Origin: JBEVJC01 sp040510375
GTDB taxonomy: Bacteria > Bacteroidota > Bacteroidia > Chitinophagales > Chitinophagaceae
Reading direction: 5' to 3'
DNA length: 64,000 nt
NCBI GenBank assembly: GCA_040510375.1
Contig: JBEVJC010000017.1
Span: 186,001 to 250,000, forward strand
In this document: piece after piece, positions 29,694 to 37,918 of the stretch
Numbering within the stretch: the stretch's first letter is position 1
Layout: the number at the start of each line of letters is the position of its first letter
Translations under genes and position numbers: made by a program
Notes under the pieces: model-generated
Database searches by the model: none
The model's input: the letters and a program-made list of their open reading frames with translations, nothing else
Told to the model about the DNA's origin: nothing

Positions 29694-30911
29694 TTATCCT
29701 GCTGTTTTCCTGGAATGCAGGTCGGGAAGTAATCCGGTCAGCAATCCAATCAGCGGCAGGAAGGAACAGACATTAAACATGTATTGCACACTGGTATGAT
29801 CGGCCAGGATACCAAGTAATGCGGAACCAATGCCTCCCATTCCGAAGGCGAAACCAAAAAATAATCCGGAGATAGTCCCGATTTTCCCCGGTATCAATTC
29901 CTGCGCATATACAAGGATGGCGGAGAATGCCGAGGCGAGGATAAACCCGATGATCGCACTAAGCAGGGTTACCCAGACAAGAGTTACATGCGGCAGGATT
30001 AACGTGAAGGGTGCTGCACCAAGAATCGAAAACCAGATAATATACTTGCGGCCAAAGCGGTCTCCCAATGGTCCGCCCAGTAAGGTTCCTGCAGCAACTG
30101 CGCCCAGGAAAACAAACAGGTGGAACTGTGCCTGCTGGATGGAAAGCTGGAATTTATCGATCAGGAAAAATGTGAAATAGCTGGACATACTGGCCAGGTA
30201 AAAATATTTGGAAAAGATAAGTATCAGGAGAATGGCAACTGCCATGCTCACCTTCCTTGCCGGTAACCTGTTGACGTTTCCGAGGGCAGCGCTGATCTTT
30301 GGTTTGATAAGATGCAGGTTGAAGGCATACCAGCGGCCGATGGAATATAGAATCACCATTGCAAGCAGGGCAAGGATACAAAACCAGAGTACATTTTCCT
30401 GACCATACGGAACAATCAGCAGGGCTGCAAGTAAGGGACCAATGGCACTTCCCGCATTTCCACCCACCTGGAAGATGGACTGGGCCAGTCCCCGCTTACC
30501 CCCCGATGCCATATATGCCACTTTTGATGCTTCGGGATGGAACACCGATGAACCAATCCCGATCAGCGCAACAGAAATCAGCACCACATAATAATGATGG
30601 GCGAATGCAAGCACGATCATCCCGATCATTGAGATCCCCATACCGATGGCAAGTGAAAAAGGTTGCGGCCGTTTGTCCGTATAAAATCCAATAAACGGCT
30701 GGAGCAGCGATGCAGCCAGCTGGAATGTAAGGGTGATCATCCCGATCTGCGCAAAATTCAGCTGGTAATTGCCCTTGATCATCGGATACAGCGAAGGGAT
30801 CAGTGACTGGATGGTATCGTTCAGTAAATGGGAGAAACTGATCGCAAGCAGGATCGGATAAACGGTTGAAACTGCTGATGCGGTCTGGACCGGGCGCGCG
30901 TCATTGGCCAT
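29694..30911 (-). CDS. MFS exporter of the fosmidomycin-resistance (Fsr) type
   Basis: 405 aa from the ATG at 30911; the GTG at 30968 would add unlikely upstream residues. About 12 helices. Typical Fsr-like features are LAISFSHLLNDTIQSLIPSLYPM in helix 1, GIGSSVFHPEASKVAYMASGGKRG between helices 4 and 5, and IFQVGGNAGSAIGPL. Members export fosmidomycin or related compounds, but most are assigned by homology only. It is divergent from the membrane M48 gene, with facing -7 elements in an 82-bp gap. Confidence 0.85.
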   Translation of the reverse strand: MANDARPVQTASAVSTVYPILLAISFSHLLNDTIQSLIPSLYPMIKGNYQLNFAQIGMITLTFQLAASLLQPFIGFYTDKRPQPFSLAIGMGISMIGMIVLAFAHHYYVVLISVALIGIGSSVFHPEASKVAYMASGGKRGLAQSIFQVGGNAGSAIGPLLAALLIVPYGQENVLWFCILALLAMVILYSIGRWYAFNLHLIKPKISAALGNVNRLPARKVSMAVAILLILIFSKYFYLASMSSYFTFFLIDKFQLSIQQAQFHLFVFLGAVAAGTLLGGPLGDRFGRKYIIWFSILGAAPFTLILPHVTLVWVTLLSAIIGFILASAFSAILVYAQELIPGKIGTISGLFFGFAFGMGGIGSALLGILADHTSVQYMFNVCSFLPLIGLLTGLLPDLHSRKTAG

Positions 30912-30934
30912 TGGAGAACATTGATTTATTGCTG

Positions 30935-30942
30935 CAAAAATA
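30935..30942 (-). promoter_or_regulatory. TAnnTTTG element for the MFS gene
   Basis: Reads TATTTTTG on the minus strand, an exact -7 match about 24 bp upstream of the ATG at 30911. No clear TTG is seen at the -33 position. Confidence 0.45.
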
Positions 30943-30970
30943 AGGACAAAAAATACTGATCCGGTCACCG

Positions 30971-30978
30971 TATGTTTG
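30971..30978 (+). promoter_or_regulatory. TAnnTTTG element for the membrane M48 gene
   Basis: TATGTTTG is an exact -7 match 15 bp upstream of the ATG at 30994. It implies a very short leader. The -33 TTG is not evident. Confidence 0.45.
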
Positions 30979-30993
30979 CCCTATAATCCTGAT

Positions 30994-32106
30994 ATGGATA
31001 ACTGGACCGGTATATATAAAGAAACCAATACATCCCCGGAGGTAGAAGTTGTTGTTTCCCGGGAAAGGGATCAGCTTCGTGTTGAATTCCCACGGAAGGA
31101 AGACGCCGGTTTCTACAATGAAAAAGAACCGCAGCATATTGAATCAGGCGTTTTGGACACTGAGCTTTTCTGGAAAATAGATGACCTGGATATCCATTAT
31201 CTCCCCGGCCCGGATCTTACCATCGTCCGTCCGTTTCCCGGAGCATATTCCAGTCTGGCAATAACCGGAAAATCTGCAGGTGAACAATTGGCGGCCCTGC
31301 CCGGGCGCAGCAAAAAAACCTGGGAACAACCAACGAATAATAATTACCGGTACAGGTTTGCTGCCTTACTGCTTATTATAATTGGGTTCCTGACCGGACT
31401 TTATTTTCTCCTCGTTCCATTTATAGCAGGCAGGATTGCTTCACAGGTAAGTATATCTACTGAAGAAAAATTTGGTGAGAGTATTTATGGAGCGCTGGTA
31501 ACCGATATTGATACCGGCAGAAGTGAACTGGTGAATCGTTTCTTCAGACATATGAATGTAAACACACCTTACAGGATCCGGATTACAGTGGTTAATAATC
31601 CCATGGTAAATGCATTTGCATTACCAGGCGGCAGGATTGTGATTTATACAGGTTTGCTCGACAAACTCCGCGATTATCCCGAGCTGGCGGCGTTACTGGG
31701 ACATGAGTTCACCCATGTGCAGGAAAAACATTCTACCCGGACTGTATTCAGAAAGGTTGGTACCAGTGTATTCCTGGCATTGGTGGTGGGTAATACGGGT
31801 TCGGTAGGTTCGGTACTGGCCAACAAGGCCGATGAACTGAGTTCACTTGGTTATTCCCGGTCCCTTGAACGGGAAGCGGATCTCAACGGACTGGAACTAA
31901 TGCGACAGAGACAGATAGACCATGCCGGGTTCAGCAGGTTATTCGCTCAATTGAAAACGGGTGATGGAAGTAATAATGTTCCTGAATTCCTGGCCAGTCA
32001 TCCCGATCTGGACCAACGAATTTTATATGTTAATGAGGCAGCGGGGAATTATCCGGTAAGGACCGACAGTATCCTGTTATCGATTTTCGATAACCTGAAA
32101 AAATAA
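30994..32106 (+). CDS. Membrane-anchored M48-family metallopeptidase
   Basis: 370 aa from the ATG at 30994 (MDNWTGIYKETN). A soluble N-terminal domain of about 110 residues precedes a single membrane helix (LLLIIIGFLTGLYFLLVPF, about 120-140). The peptidase domain carries HEFTH (237-241) and EREAD (292-296) as zinc ligands, plus NAFALPGGRIVIYTGLLD typical of the family. The catalytic domain is likely periplasmic. The N-terminal extension, rich in beta strands (EVEVVVSRERDQLRVEF), is unusual for M48 and may bind substrate or regulate activity. Confidence 0.87.
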   Translation: MDNWTGIYKETNTSPEVEVVVSRERDQLRVEFPRKEDAGFYNEKEPQHIESGVLDTELFWKIDDLDIHYLPGPDLTIVRPFPGAYSSLAITGKSAGEQLAALPGRSKKTWEQPTNNNYRYRFAALLLIIIGFLTGLYFLLVPFIAGRIASQVSISTEEKFGESIYGALVTDIDTGRSELVNRFFRHMNVNTPYRIRITVVNNPMVNAFALPGGRIVIYTGLLDKLRDYPELAALLGHEFTHVQEKHSTRTVFRKVGTSVFLALVVGNTGSVGSVLANKADELSSLGYSRSLEREADLNGLELMRQRQIDHAGFSRLFAQLKTGDGSNNVPEFLASHPDLDQRILYVNEAAGNYPVRTDSILLSIFDNLKK

Positions 32107-32138
32107 TTCGTTCCCCGCTGCCATCATCAACTTTAATA

Positions 32139-34469
32139 TTATGGACGTTTGCCGGTCATAAAGAATTCCAGTTTACCACCTGCCATGATCTGGCCATGTT
32201 TAATTGTATGGGTGGTTACCGGTTTACCATTCAATAATATTTTTGATACATATACATTTTCGGGCGACTGATCATGTGCCACGACAGTGAACGTCTTTCC
32301 ATTCTCCAGTTTAATTACCGCCTGGTCAACAGCCGGACTTCCCAGTTCATACACATCCGATCCGGGTGCCATAGGATAAAAACCCAGGGAAGAAAAAATA
32401 TACCAGGCACTCATCTGTCCACAGTCGTCGTTACCACCCAATCCATCAGGTGCCGCTTTATACTGGTTCTTCAGGATCATCCGCACACGTTCCTGGGTTT
32501 TCCAGTTTTCCCCTGTATAGTTGTAGAGGTATGCCACATGGTGTGAAGGTTCGTTACCATGTACATAACCACCAATTATTCCGTCGCGGGTGATATCTTC
32601 TGTTTCGGCGAAGAACTCATCCGGCAGGTGCATGGTGAAAAGGGTGTCCAGGTATTTAGATGCTTTTTCTTTACCACCTAAAAGTCCGATCAGTGCAGCC
32701 GGGTCATGTGGAACAAACAAGGTGAAATTCCAGGCATTGCCTTCGATGAATCCCTGGCGGGAAGTACTAAGTGCGTCAAAATTATTGGTAAAAGAACCGT
32801 CCTTCAACCGCGCATGCATAAAACCGACCTTACTGTCAAACACATTCTGGAAATTCCGGGAACGTTTGATAAATTCCTGGTAGATATCCTGACGGCCCAG
32901 TTTCAGCGCTGCCTGTGCAATACACCAGTCGTCATATGCATACTCAAGTGTGGTTGACACCGACGCTCCATTGTTCTCTGCGGGGATATATCCCTTGTCG
33001 ATATAATCACCAATACCTTCATAAATTCTTTTCCTTGCTGTAGCTACACAGGCATCAAGTGCATGTTTTGTATCAAAGGAAGTATTACCCTTTACAATTG
33101 CATCAGCAATTACGGACACACTGTGATAACCCGACATACACCAGTTCTCATTTGCATGATGACTCCATACCGGCAACATATGCTCCACACTCTGATCGTA
33201 ATGGGCAAGCATGGAATTTACCATCTCGGCATTTCTCTTTGGCTGAACAAGGTTAAAGAACGGATGAAGTGCACGATAGGTATCCCAGAGGGAGAATGTA
33301 CTGTAATTGGTAAAACTGGCTTTATGAATATCCTGGTCCAGTCCGCGATACATACCATCCGCGTCCATATACGTGGTTGGATTGATGTACGCATGGTACA
33401 TTGACGTATAAAAATTTGTTTTTTCATCAGCCGGACCATCGATACTTATCTTATTAAGTTCACGGTTCCAGGATGCCATGGCATCTTTATGGTATTGATC
33501 AAAATTCCAGCCCTTAGCTTCTGCAGCCAGGTTGTTCAGGGCACCTTGCTGGCTAACAGGTGAGATAGCAAACTTTACTACCAGGGGTTGACCGTCCATG
33601 GTATTAAAATCAAAATTCATCCGGATTTTGTTGCCAGCTATATCAGGGAAATTTTTCGATTGATCGAATTTACCCCAGAACCCGCGGTAGGCGTTCGACT
33701 TCGCGTAATCCTTCGTGCCGTATTGTTTGAAAGGTTTTGAAAAGGTCATGGCGAAATAAATATACCGGGTACGGCCCCAGCCATTCGTTTGCCTGAAACC
33801 GGTAACGGTTGAATCATTCAGGACCCTGACAAATGTCCATACGTTTTTGGCGTCGTAGTTATAGATTCCCGACATCAGGTCCAGGATAATATGGGCACTG
33901 TCGGTTTTGGGGAAACTATACCGGTGGATACCCACCCGCGTGGTGCTGGTAAGCTCCGCCGTAATATTATCATCGTCCAGTTTCACTTTATAATAACCAG
34001 CATGGGCCTGCTCATTATTATGTGAAAATGCCGAACGGAACCCGCTTTTGGGATCATCGGCCGTACCTGGATTCATCTGCAGTTTACCTACAGTGGGCAT
34101 CAGCAGGAAATCACCCAGGTCGCTATGACCGGTTCCGCTTAAATGGGTATGGCTGAAACCAACGATCGTTCGGTCGTCGTATTGGTAACCTGCACAATAT
34201 TTATAAACATCGGGATTGTATTTGCCATCCACTGAATAGGGGATGGTGTCGGTATCCGGACTTAACTGCACCATTCCGAAAGGAACAGTGGCTCCGGGAT
34301 AGGTATGTCCCATGCGCTGGGTCCCGATGATGGGGTTGACGTATTCGGCGGCTGTTTTTTGTTGTGCGGCCCCTTCAATCACTGGTAATGCAAGTACGAA
34401 GCACAACGTAAATCTGCAAAGTGAAAAAAGTCTGTTGGATATGGAAGTCTCACGTTCATTCAGGATCAT
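32139..34469 (-). CDS. GH92 alpha-mannosidase (alpha-1,2-type), secreted
   Basis: 776 aa with a signal peptide ending near EGAAQQ. Family hallmarks are the N-terminal YVNPIIGT and GHTYPGATVPFGMVQLSPDT, GFSHTHLSGTGHSDLGD, the C-terminal GGYVHGNEPSHHVAYLYNYTG, and GNDDCGQMSAWYIFSSLGFYPMAPG, which carries the catalytic-base and Ca2+-site residues of these enzymes. GH92 enzymes remove alpha-mannose from N-glycans or yeast mannan. It is monocistronic here, with no SusCD partner. Confidence 0.93.
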   Translation of the reverse strand: MILNERETSISNRLFSLCRFTLCFVLALPVIEGAAQQKTAAEYVNPIIGTQRMGHTYPGATVPFGMVQLSPDTDTIPYSVDGKYNPDVYKYCAGYQYDDRTIVGFSHTHLSGTGHSDLGDFLLMPTVGKLQMNPGTADDPKSGFRSAFSHNNEQAHAGYYKVKLDDDNITAELTSTTRVGIHRYSFPKTDSAHIILDLMSGIYNYDAKNVWTFVRVLNDSTVTGFRQTNGWGRTRYIYFAMTFSKPFKQYGTKDYAKSNAYRGFWGKFDQSKNFPDIAGNKIRMNFDFNTMDGQPLVVKFAISPVSQQGALNNLAAEAKGWNFDQYHKDAMASWNRELNKISIDGPADEKTNFYTSMYHAYINPTTYMDADGMYRGLDQDIHKASFTNYSTFSLWDTYRALHPFFNLVQPKRNAEMVNSMLAHYDQSVEHMLPVWSHHANENWCMSGYHSVSVIADAIVKGNTSFDTKHALDACVATARKRIYEGIGDYIDKGYIPAENNGASVSTTLEYAYDDWCIAQAALKLGRQDIYQEFIKRSRNFQNVFDSKVGFMHARLKDGSFTNNFDALSTSRQGFIEGNAWNFTLFVPHDPAALIGLLGGKEKASKYLDTLFTMHLPDEFFAETEDITRDGIIGGYVHGNEPSHHVAYLYNYTGENWKTQERVRMILKNQYKAAPDGLGGNDDCGQMSAWYIFSSLGFYPMAPGSDVYELGSPAVDQAVIKLENGKTFTVVAHDQSPENVYVSKILLNGKPVTTHTIKHGQIMAGGKLEFFMTGKRP

Positions 34470-34795
34470 CAGCTATTTATTTTTTATGAGCCGCAATTTA
34501 GTTGAACGTTTCCCAACCTCCCGATCATTGACATTTCATTAACAAGTCGGCAATAAACCCTTTTATAACCGGGGGTTAACCGGGCAAATGGCGGGATAAT
34601 TGTAAATATTGCCATCGTCTGGTGGCTGTTACCGGCTGTAAAACGGGTTGGACGGCACTTGCCGGGATCCGGTCAGGTATTCGTTAACAGCAGCTGGCGA
34701 CGGGTGATAAAAAAAACTGGGAAAACTGTCCACATTTTTAATCCATACCTGGTACTCCATGGCTGAATCTATCTATCAACTTTATAAAATTTACG
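34470..34795. other. Divergent intergenic region, GH92 / GH13
   Basis: 326 bp without a gene. I find no exact TAnnTTTG element on either strand. The longest features are short A/T runs and GGCACTTGCC at about 34654, which is not at a spacing that fits a -24/-12 promoter. Promoters for both flanking genes must lie here but are not recognisable. Confidence 0.5.
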
Positions 34796-36280
34796 ATGAT
34801 AAACGGTACAATGCTCCAGTTTTTCCATTGGTACATTCCCGCAGACGGATCATTATGGAATCACGCAGCCGAATCTGCGGGATACCTGCGGTCAATAGGT
34901 ATCAATTCAGTGTGGCTGCCTCCTGCCTATAAAGGAAAGGAAGGTGGCAATGCAAGCGGTTACGATACGTACGATCTTTTTGATGTGGGCGAATTCGACC
35001 AGAAAGGATCGGTCCGGACCAAGTACGGAACAAAGCAGGAATATATCAACGCTACCAATGTCCTGCACAAGGAAGGGATCCATGTATATGCAGATATCGT
35101 GCTGAACCATAAAGGCGGGGCCGACGAACTGGAAAGGATCAAGGTAATACGTGTTGATCCGAACGACCGTAACAAAAAAATAGGCGAACCATTCGATATC
35201 GATGCGTATACCAAATTCACTTTTCCGGGACGAAAGGGCAAGTACTCAGACTTTATCTGGAACTATACCTGTTTCACCGGTGTTGACTTTGCAGCTAACC
35301 TGAATGAGACAGCCATTTTTACAATCATTAATGAATATGGTGCCGACTGGGAAGAGGTTATTGATACGGAAAAAGGTAATTATGATTACCTGATGTTTGC
35401 AGATATAGAATTACGCAATCCGGCCGTACGGGAGGAATTGAAAAAATGGGGCGGCTGGTTTCTGAAGGAAACATCTTTTGATGGCGTGCGACTGGATGCC
35501 GTAAAACATATGTCGCCAAAATTTTACAATGAATGGCTCGACCATATGCGATCAATAAAACCCGACCTGTATGCAGTTGGCGAATACTGGGCTCCCGGTG
35601 AACTGCAGCAACTGCTGAAATATATTGAAGCAACAGGAGGTCGCATGAACCTGTTCGACTCGGCCCTGCATCACAGTTTCCATATAGCATCAAAATCGGG
35701 GAAGGATTTTAATCTCGCCGAAATCCTTAAAGACAGCCTCGTAGGTATAAGACCAGAACTTGCAGTTACTGTAGTCGACAATCACGATACCCAACCATTA
35801 CAGGCGCTGGAAGCCCCTGTGGAAAAATGGTTCAAACCGCTGGCCTATGCACTGATCCTTCTCCGGGAAGGCGGGTATCCCTGCGTATTTTATCCCGACC
35901 TGTACGGCGCGCATTATGTTGACAAGGGTAATGACGGTAATGATCATGAAATATTCCTCGACAAAACGGATCACCTGGAAGGACTGCTGAAAGGAAGGAA
36001 TGAATACTCCTACGGCTTCCAGCGTGACTATTTTGACCACCCCAATTGCGTGGGATGGACCCGCGAGGGTGATGATGACCGCCCCGGTTCCGGGTGTGCG
36101 GTGCTCCTGTCCAACAGTGATAATGGTTTCAAAAAAATGGAAATAGGTGTAAGGCATAAGGGAAAGAAATTTGTCGACCTGCTTGGACAGCAAATCGCTG
36201 AAATAACAGTCGATGAACAAGGCTGGGGAGAATTCCTGGTGGGGGCTGGTACGGTAGCTGTCTGGGTCGAAAAACGTTAA
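34796..36280 (+). CDS. GH13 cytoplasmic alpha-amylase
   Basis: 494 aa, no signal peptide, so intracellular. It resembles the GH13 subfamily 5 enzymes (MLQFFHWYIPADGSLW; SVWLPPAYKG; ADIVLNHKGGAD). The catalytic residues can be placed: nucleophile Asp234 in GVRLDAVKH, acid/base Glu263 in AVGEYW and Asp331 in VDNHDTQ. It would hydrolyse alpha-1,4-glucans such as imported maltodextrin or glycogen. The gene stands alone ahead of the stress group. Confidence 0.92.
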   Translation: MINGTMLQFFHWYIPADGSLWNHAAESAGYLRSIGINSVWLPPAYKGKEGGNASGYDTYDLFDVGEFDQKGSVRTKYGTKQEYINATNVLHKEGIHVYADIVLNHKGGADELERIKVIRVDPNDRNKKIGEPFDIDAYTKFTFPGRKGKYSDFIWNYTCFTGVDFAANLNETAIFTIINEYGADWEEVIDTEKGNYDYLMFADIELRNPAVREELKKWGGWFLKETSFDGVRLDAVKHMSPKFYNEWLDHMRSIKPDLYAVGEYWAPGELQQLLKYIEATGGRMNLFDSALHHSFHIASKSGKDFNLAEILKDSLVGIRPELAVTVVDNHDTQPLQALEAPVEKWFKPLAYALILLREGGYPCVFYPDLYGAHYVDKGNDGNDHEIFLDKTDHLEGLLKGRNEYSYGFQRDYFDHPNCVGWTREGDDDRPGSGCAVLLSNSDNGFKKMEIGVRHKGKKFVDLLGQQIAEITVDEQGWGEFLVGAGTVAVWVEKR

Positions 36281-36334
36281 TAAAAGTATAGTCTGGACCA
36301 ACATTTGATCTCCGGTTAAACTTAATTAAACGTT

Positions 36335-37051
36335 ATGGAAAAAACCAGACTGATCCCCGATGAACTGAGAGGCAAGAATACAGAACTTTCTTCCGAAAAG
36401 GTATGTAAAACAGAGGAGCAGGCAGTTGAACTGTACCACGAAGCAGTATCCCGTTTATTACATCCCGATTTATGGGGTGAAATTGCTGGTGCACTGAGTG
36501 CCGATTTCCGTCTTTTTAAAATGGAAGGCCCGGGCATAAATAAAAACGATCCGGGTAATATACCGGCAGGTGCAGGTACCGGAACAGCTACTAAAACCGG
36601 AGAAGCAGATCTACTCAAACGTCTGGCCGGTAAGAACCGTGCAGAAGAAGGTGACCGGATCAGGATAAGTATTCCAGGTCCGGGTTCCAAATCCGGCGAT
36701 GGTTACGATTGGGTGGAAATACTCCTTATTGAGTCGAAACAGGCGGACGATAAAGAAGAAGAGTATACGGGTATGAAAGTTCAGCCAACAGACAATCCCG
36801 AAAGCGATGATGACACACCCGCACATTTCCTTGAACCAGGTTCCACATCCACCTTCCTGATCCACCGGATGGGTACAACCGTTACTGCGGCATATTATGG
36901 ACGGAATGAAAAAATTAATACCCATACCAGTTCGGTGGTAGATAAGATCCGAAACGCCCTGGTGGCTTTGGGTGCGTTTATCGGCTTCTCCGAAGTTCAG
37001 TGGAAGGCACTGGTGAAGGGACTGCTAAATCCGGTAAACGAAAAGGATTAA
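36335..37051 (+). CDS. Hypothetical protein with a Gly/Thr-rich linker
   Basis: 238 aa, soluble, acidic. An N-terminal helical region (TEEQAVELYHEAVSRLLHPDLWGEIAG) is followed by a low-complexity linker (GAGTGTATKTG) and a beta-rich middle part (RIRISIPGPGSKSGDGYDWVEILLIES). The C-terminal helix (VRNALVALGAF-like IRNALVALGAFIGFSEVQWKALVKGLL) could be weakly membrane-active. The family is not recognised. It lies upstream of the DUF892-KatE group, but a 203-bp gap with its own promoter-like sequence separates them. Confidence 0.6.
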   Translation: MEKTRLIPDELRGKNTELSSEKVCKTEEQAVELYHEAVSRLLHPDLWGEIAGALSADFRLFKMEGPGINKNDPGNIPAGAGTGTATKTGEADLLKRLAGKNRAEEGDRIRISIPGPGSKSGDGYDWVEILLIESKQADDKEEEYTGMKVQPTDNPESDDDTPAHFLEPGSTSTFLIHRMGTTVTAAYYGRNEKINTHTSSVVDKIRNALVALGAFIGFSEVQWKALVKGLLNPVNEKD

Positions 37052-37184
37052 CGTGATAGCTGTTAATGCAGGAATGATACATATTCCTGTAGAAATATCG
37101 ATACTCGTGATCCGGTCAACCCCGCTATGTCGTATAATATCCCCCGGTGAGTTAATGTAATTCAATGTCACAACACATTTTCCC

Positions 37185-37201
37185 TTGGCTTGTGATTTGC
37201 C
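37185..37201 (+). promoter_or_regulatory. Candidate sigma-54 (-24/-12) promoter of the DUF892-KatE operon
   Basis: TTGGCTTG-TGAT-TTGCC aligns with the sigma-54 consensus YTGGCACG-N4-TTGCW. It matches at TTGGC, the final G of the -24 box, and TTGC, with the invariant GG-N10-GC spacing. Transcription would begin near 37212, giving a 43-nt leader to the ATG at 37255. The sequence is intergenic. Confidence 0.5.
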
Positions 37202-37254
37202 TCTAAAATTCCTGTTCAACCTCCCCCCCGGGAATCATCATCAATAAATATTTT

Positions 37255-37893
37255 ATGTCCAAAACATCAACAAAGCCAGCCACAGCCGCTTCATCCAAAT
37301 CTTCCGACAAATCCGAAAAGACAACTCGCGATTCCAATGGAACCAATGAAAATATAACCGCCAATCCCCAGGCAACAGGTACCCATGGGGTGCACGCCGC
37401 TTCTTCACTCGTTCCCCAGATGATCAATACAACAGAAGACATGTTTGTAAATGATCTGCGCGACATGTATTGGGCCGAGTTACACCTTGTGAAAGCACTT
37501 CCGAAAATGGCTGGCGCCGCCTCCGGTACCGATCTAAAAGCCGCACTGGAAGAACATCTTGACGTTACCCTTATCCAGGTTTCAAGATTGGAGCAGGTAT
37601 TTGAACTGGCAGGCATACCCAATATTGCAAAGAAATGTGATGCCCTCGAAGGATTGGTGATCAGTGGTGAACAGGTGATTGAAAATACAAGGACCGGATC
37701 TGATATGCGTGATACCGGTATCATTGGTTCCGGACTCAAAGTTGAAAACTTCGAGATCACCTGTTACAAAGGCCTGATCCAGCTCGCGGATAAACTGGGT
37801 TACACAGATGCGGTTGAACTGTTAACGGAAAATCTTCGTGAAGAAGAAGAAGCCAGTGACACATTGAATACACTCGCTGCACAATCCAATTAA
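37255..37893 (+). CDS. Ferritin-like DUF892 (YciE/YciF-type) stress protein
   Basis: 212 aa. An N-terminal disordered Ser/Thr/Lys tail of about 55 residues (MSKTSTKPATAASSKSS) precedes a ferritin-like four-helix bundle. DMFVNDLRDMYWAELHLVKALPKM, LEEHLDVTLIQVSRLEQVFEL, GSGLKVENFEITCYKGLIQLA and NLREEEEASDTL are the four helices, carrying the conserved Glu/His/Asp positions expected for a di-metal site. DUF892 proteins are induced by osmotic and general stress. It is 25 bp upstream of the catalase, so one operon, apparently from a sigma-54-like promoter. Confidence 0.88.
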   Translation: MSKTSTKPATAASSKSSDKSEKTTRDSNGTNENITANPQATGTHGVHAASSLVPQMINTTEDMFVNDLRDMYWAELHLVKALPKMAGAASGTDLKAALEEHLDVTLIQVSRLEQVFELAGIPNIAKKCDALEGLVISGEQVIENTRTGSDMRDTGIIGSGLKVENFEITCYKGLIQLADKLGYTDAVELLTENLREEEEASDTLNTLAAQSN

Positions 37894-37918
37894 TTATTAA
37901 GTAAAGGAAAGAATTACC

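Noticed and set aside
35798..36304. 168-codon minus-strand frame opposite the GH13 amylase
   Set aside because: The amylase frame carries the catalytic residues; this frame is its complement and shows no family.
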